NCBI GenBank assembly: GCA_015501075.1
Contig: JADNYJ010000598.1
Coordinates: 1-19,161 of the forward strand
Length of the DNA stretch: 19,161 nucleotides
Direction: 5' to 3'
From: Gymnopilus junonius
Lineage: Eukaryota; Basidiomycota; Agaricomycetes; Agaricales; Galerinaceae
The translations under genes and the position numbers were made by a program. A model generated the notes under the pieces. That model did no database searches. It was not told the DNA's origin and worked only from the letters and a program-made list of their open reading frames with translations. Each line of letters opens with the position of its first letter. Within the stretch, counting starts at the first letter, position 1. Of the stretch, positions 18,837 through 19,161 are shown in pieces.

Positions 18837-19161
18837 TTATGAACTGTACGAATTACTGTACGAATTTTGAAATGAGCTGATTCTACGATTTTGAGGTACG
18901 CCAAGCCATCCTTTCGCCTCAAAATCTGCCAGGGTAGCCTCTATCACCTTCTGGACGTGTATATTCTAAATCCAGAACCCTTTTTGGATTTTTCGGGATT
19001 GTATACATATTGTACGTGTCGTCCAAATCCGGTTACGCGAGAGAACACCTGACGTATGCAGCTCCGGCCTGATGGAGTGGATAATGTCACCTTCACGCAG
19101 GTCGTTAGTTTGGACAACAAATGCAGGTTTAGGAAGAACGTACGAGTTCTCTGCCAGGTGC
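18837..19161 (-). CDS. Probable 3' end of a gene entering from the right edge
   Basis: Reading leftward from the edge, a frame open to a TAG at 18968-18966 begins HLAENSYVLPKPAFVVQTND and continues LREGDIIHSIRPELHTSG, which looks coding. Beyond it, 18965-18837 encodes NIHVQKVIEATLADFEAKGW, LGVPQNRR and ends SYSNSYSS before TAA, also coding-like. An acceptor TTTAG at 18966 precedes the second segment. The only phase-compatible donor I find (GTTCTC after HTSG) is weak, so either the splice is unusual or one segment is not coding. The NSYSNSYS ending comes from a short tandem repeat. I do not recognise the family. The TAA lies about 80 bases from the P450 stop, so the two genes converge. Confidence 0.4.
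18844..18866. repeat. Short tandem direct repeat, unit about 12 bases
   Basis: CTGTACGAATTA is followed directly by CTGTACGAATT. On the minus strand this encodes the Asn-Ser-Tyr-Ser repeat at the end of the right-edge gene, if that model is right. It is probably a local slippage duplication. Confidence 0.6.

Overview
The window looks like nuclear DNA of a mushroom-forming basidiomycete (Agaricomycetes). Genes sit on both strands. They are broken by many short introns (about 50-70 nt, GT...AG, with CTNAC-like branch sites close to the acceptor). Several products belong to families I know mainly from this group: a GH79 beta-glucuronidase-like enzyme, a large fungal multi-pass membrane family with the ACTW...HP signature, a fungal seven-helix membrane family, and a microsomal P450 of the 'O-methylsterigmatocystin oxidoreductase-like' type. 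All identifications come from reading translations by eye; nothing was searched.

Layout. 1-377 (-): 5' end of a GH79-type secreted enzyme, cut by the window edge. About 1340-2231 (-): a three-exon orphan gene. About 2.3-7.4 kb: no gene I can name. This stretch is strongly purine-biased on the + strand over much of its length and carries three copies of a double CACGTGATT/ACGTGATTAG element. 7415-8767 (+): intronless archaemetzincin-type zinc metalloprotease. 9591-10752 (+): three-exon multi-pass membrane protein. 10861-11467 (-): small secreted protein, convergent with the previous gene and carrying an apparent one-base frameshift. 12519-12911 (+): a two-exon small gene visible only after splicing. 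13546-14970 (-): nine-exon seven-helix membrane protein that assembles perfectly in frame. 16679-18758 (+): ten-exon cytochrome P450 with three apparent indels, one lost splice donor and two GC donors. 18837-19161 (-): probable 3' end of another gene, cut by the right edge.

The genes do not form an evident pathway. A P450, secreted proteins and membrane proteins side by side is ordinary for accessory parts of such genomes, and I see no terpene synthase, NRPS or PKS core. The most informative observation is the contrast in gene integrity. The seven-helix gene, the multi-pass membrane gene and the protease are fully intact. The P450 and the small secreted protein carry small length losses in or next to short homopolymers. 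That means either recent decay of those genes or homopolymer undercalling in the assembly, and raw reads or a related strain would decide between them.
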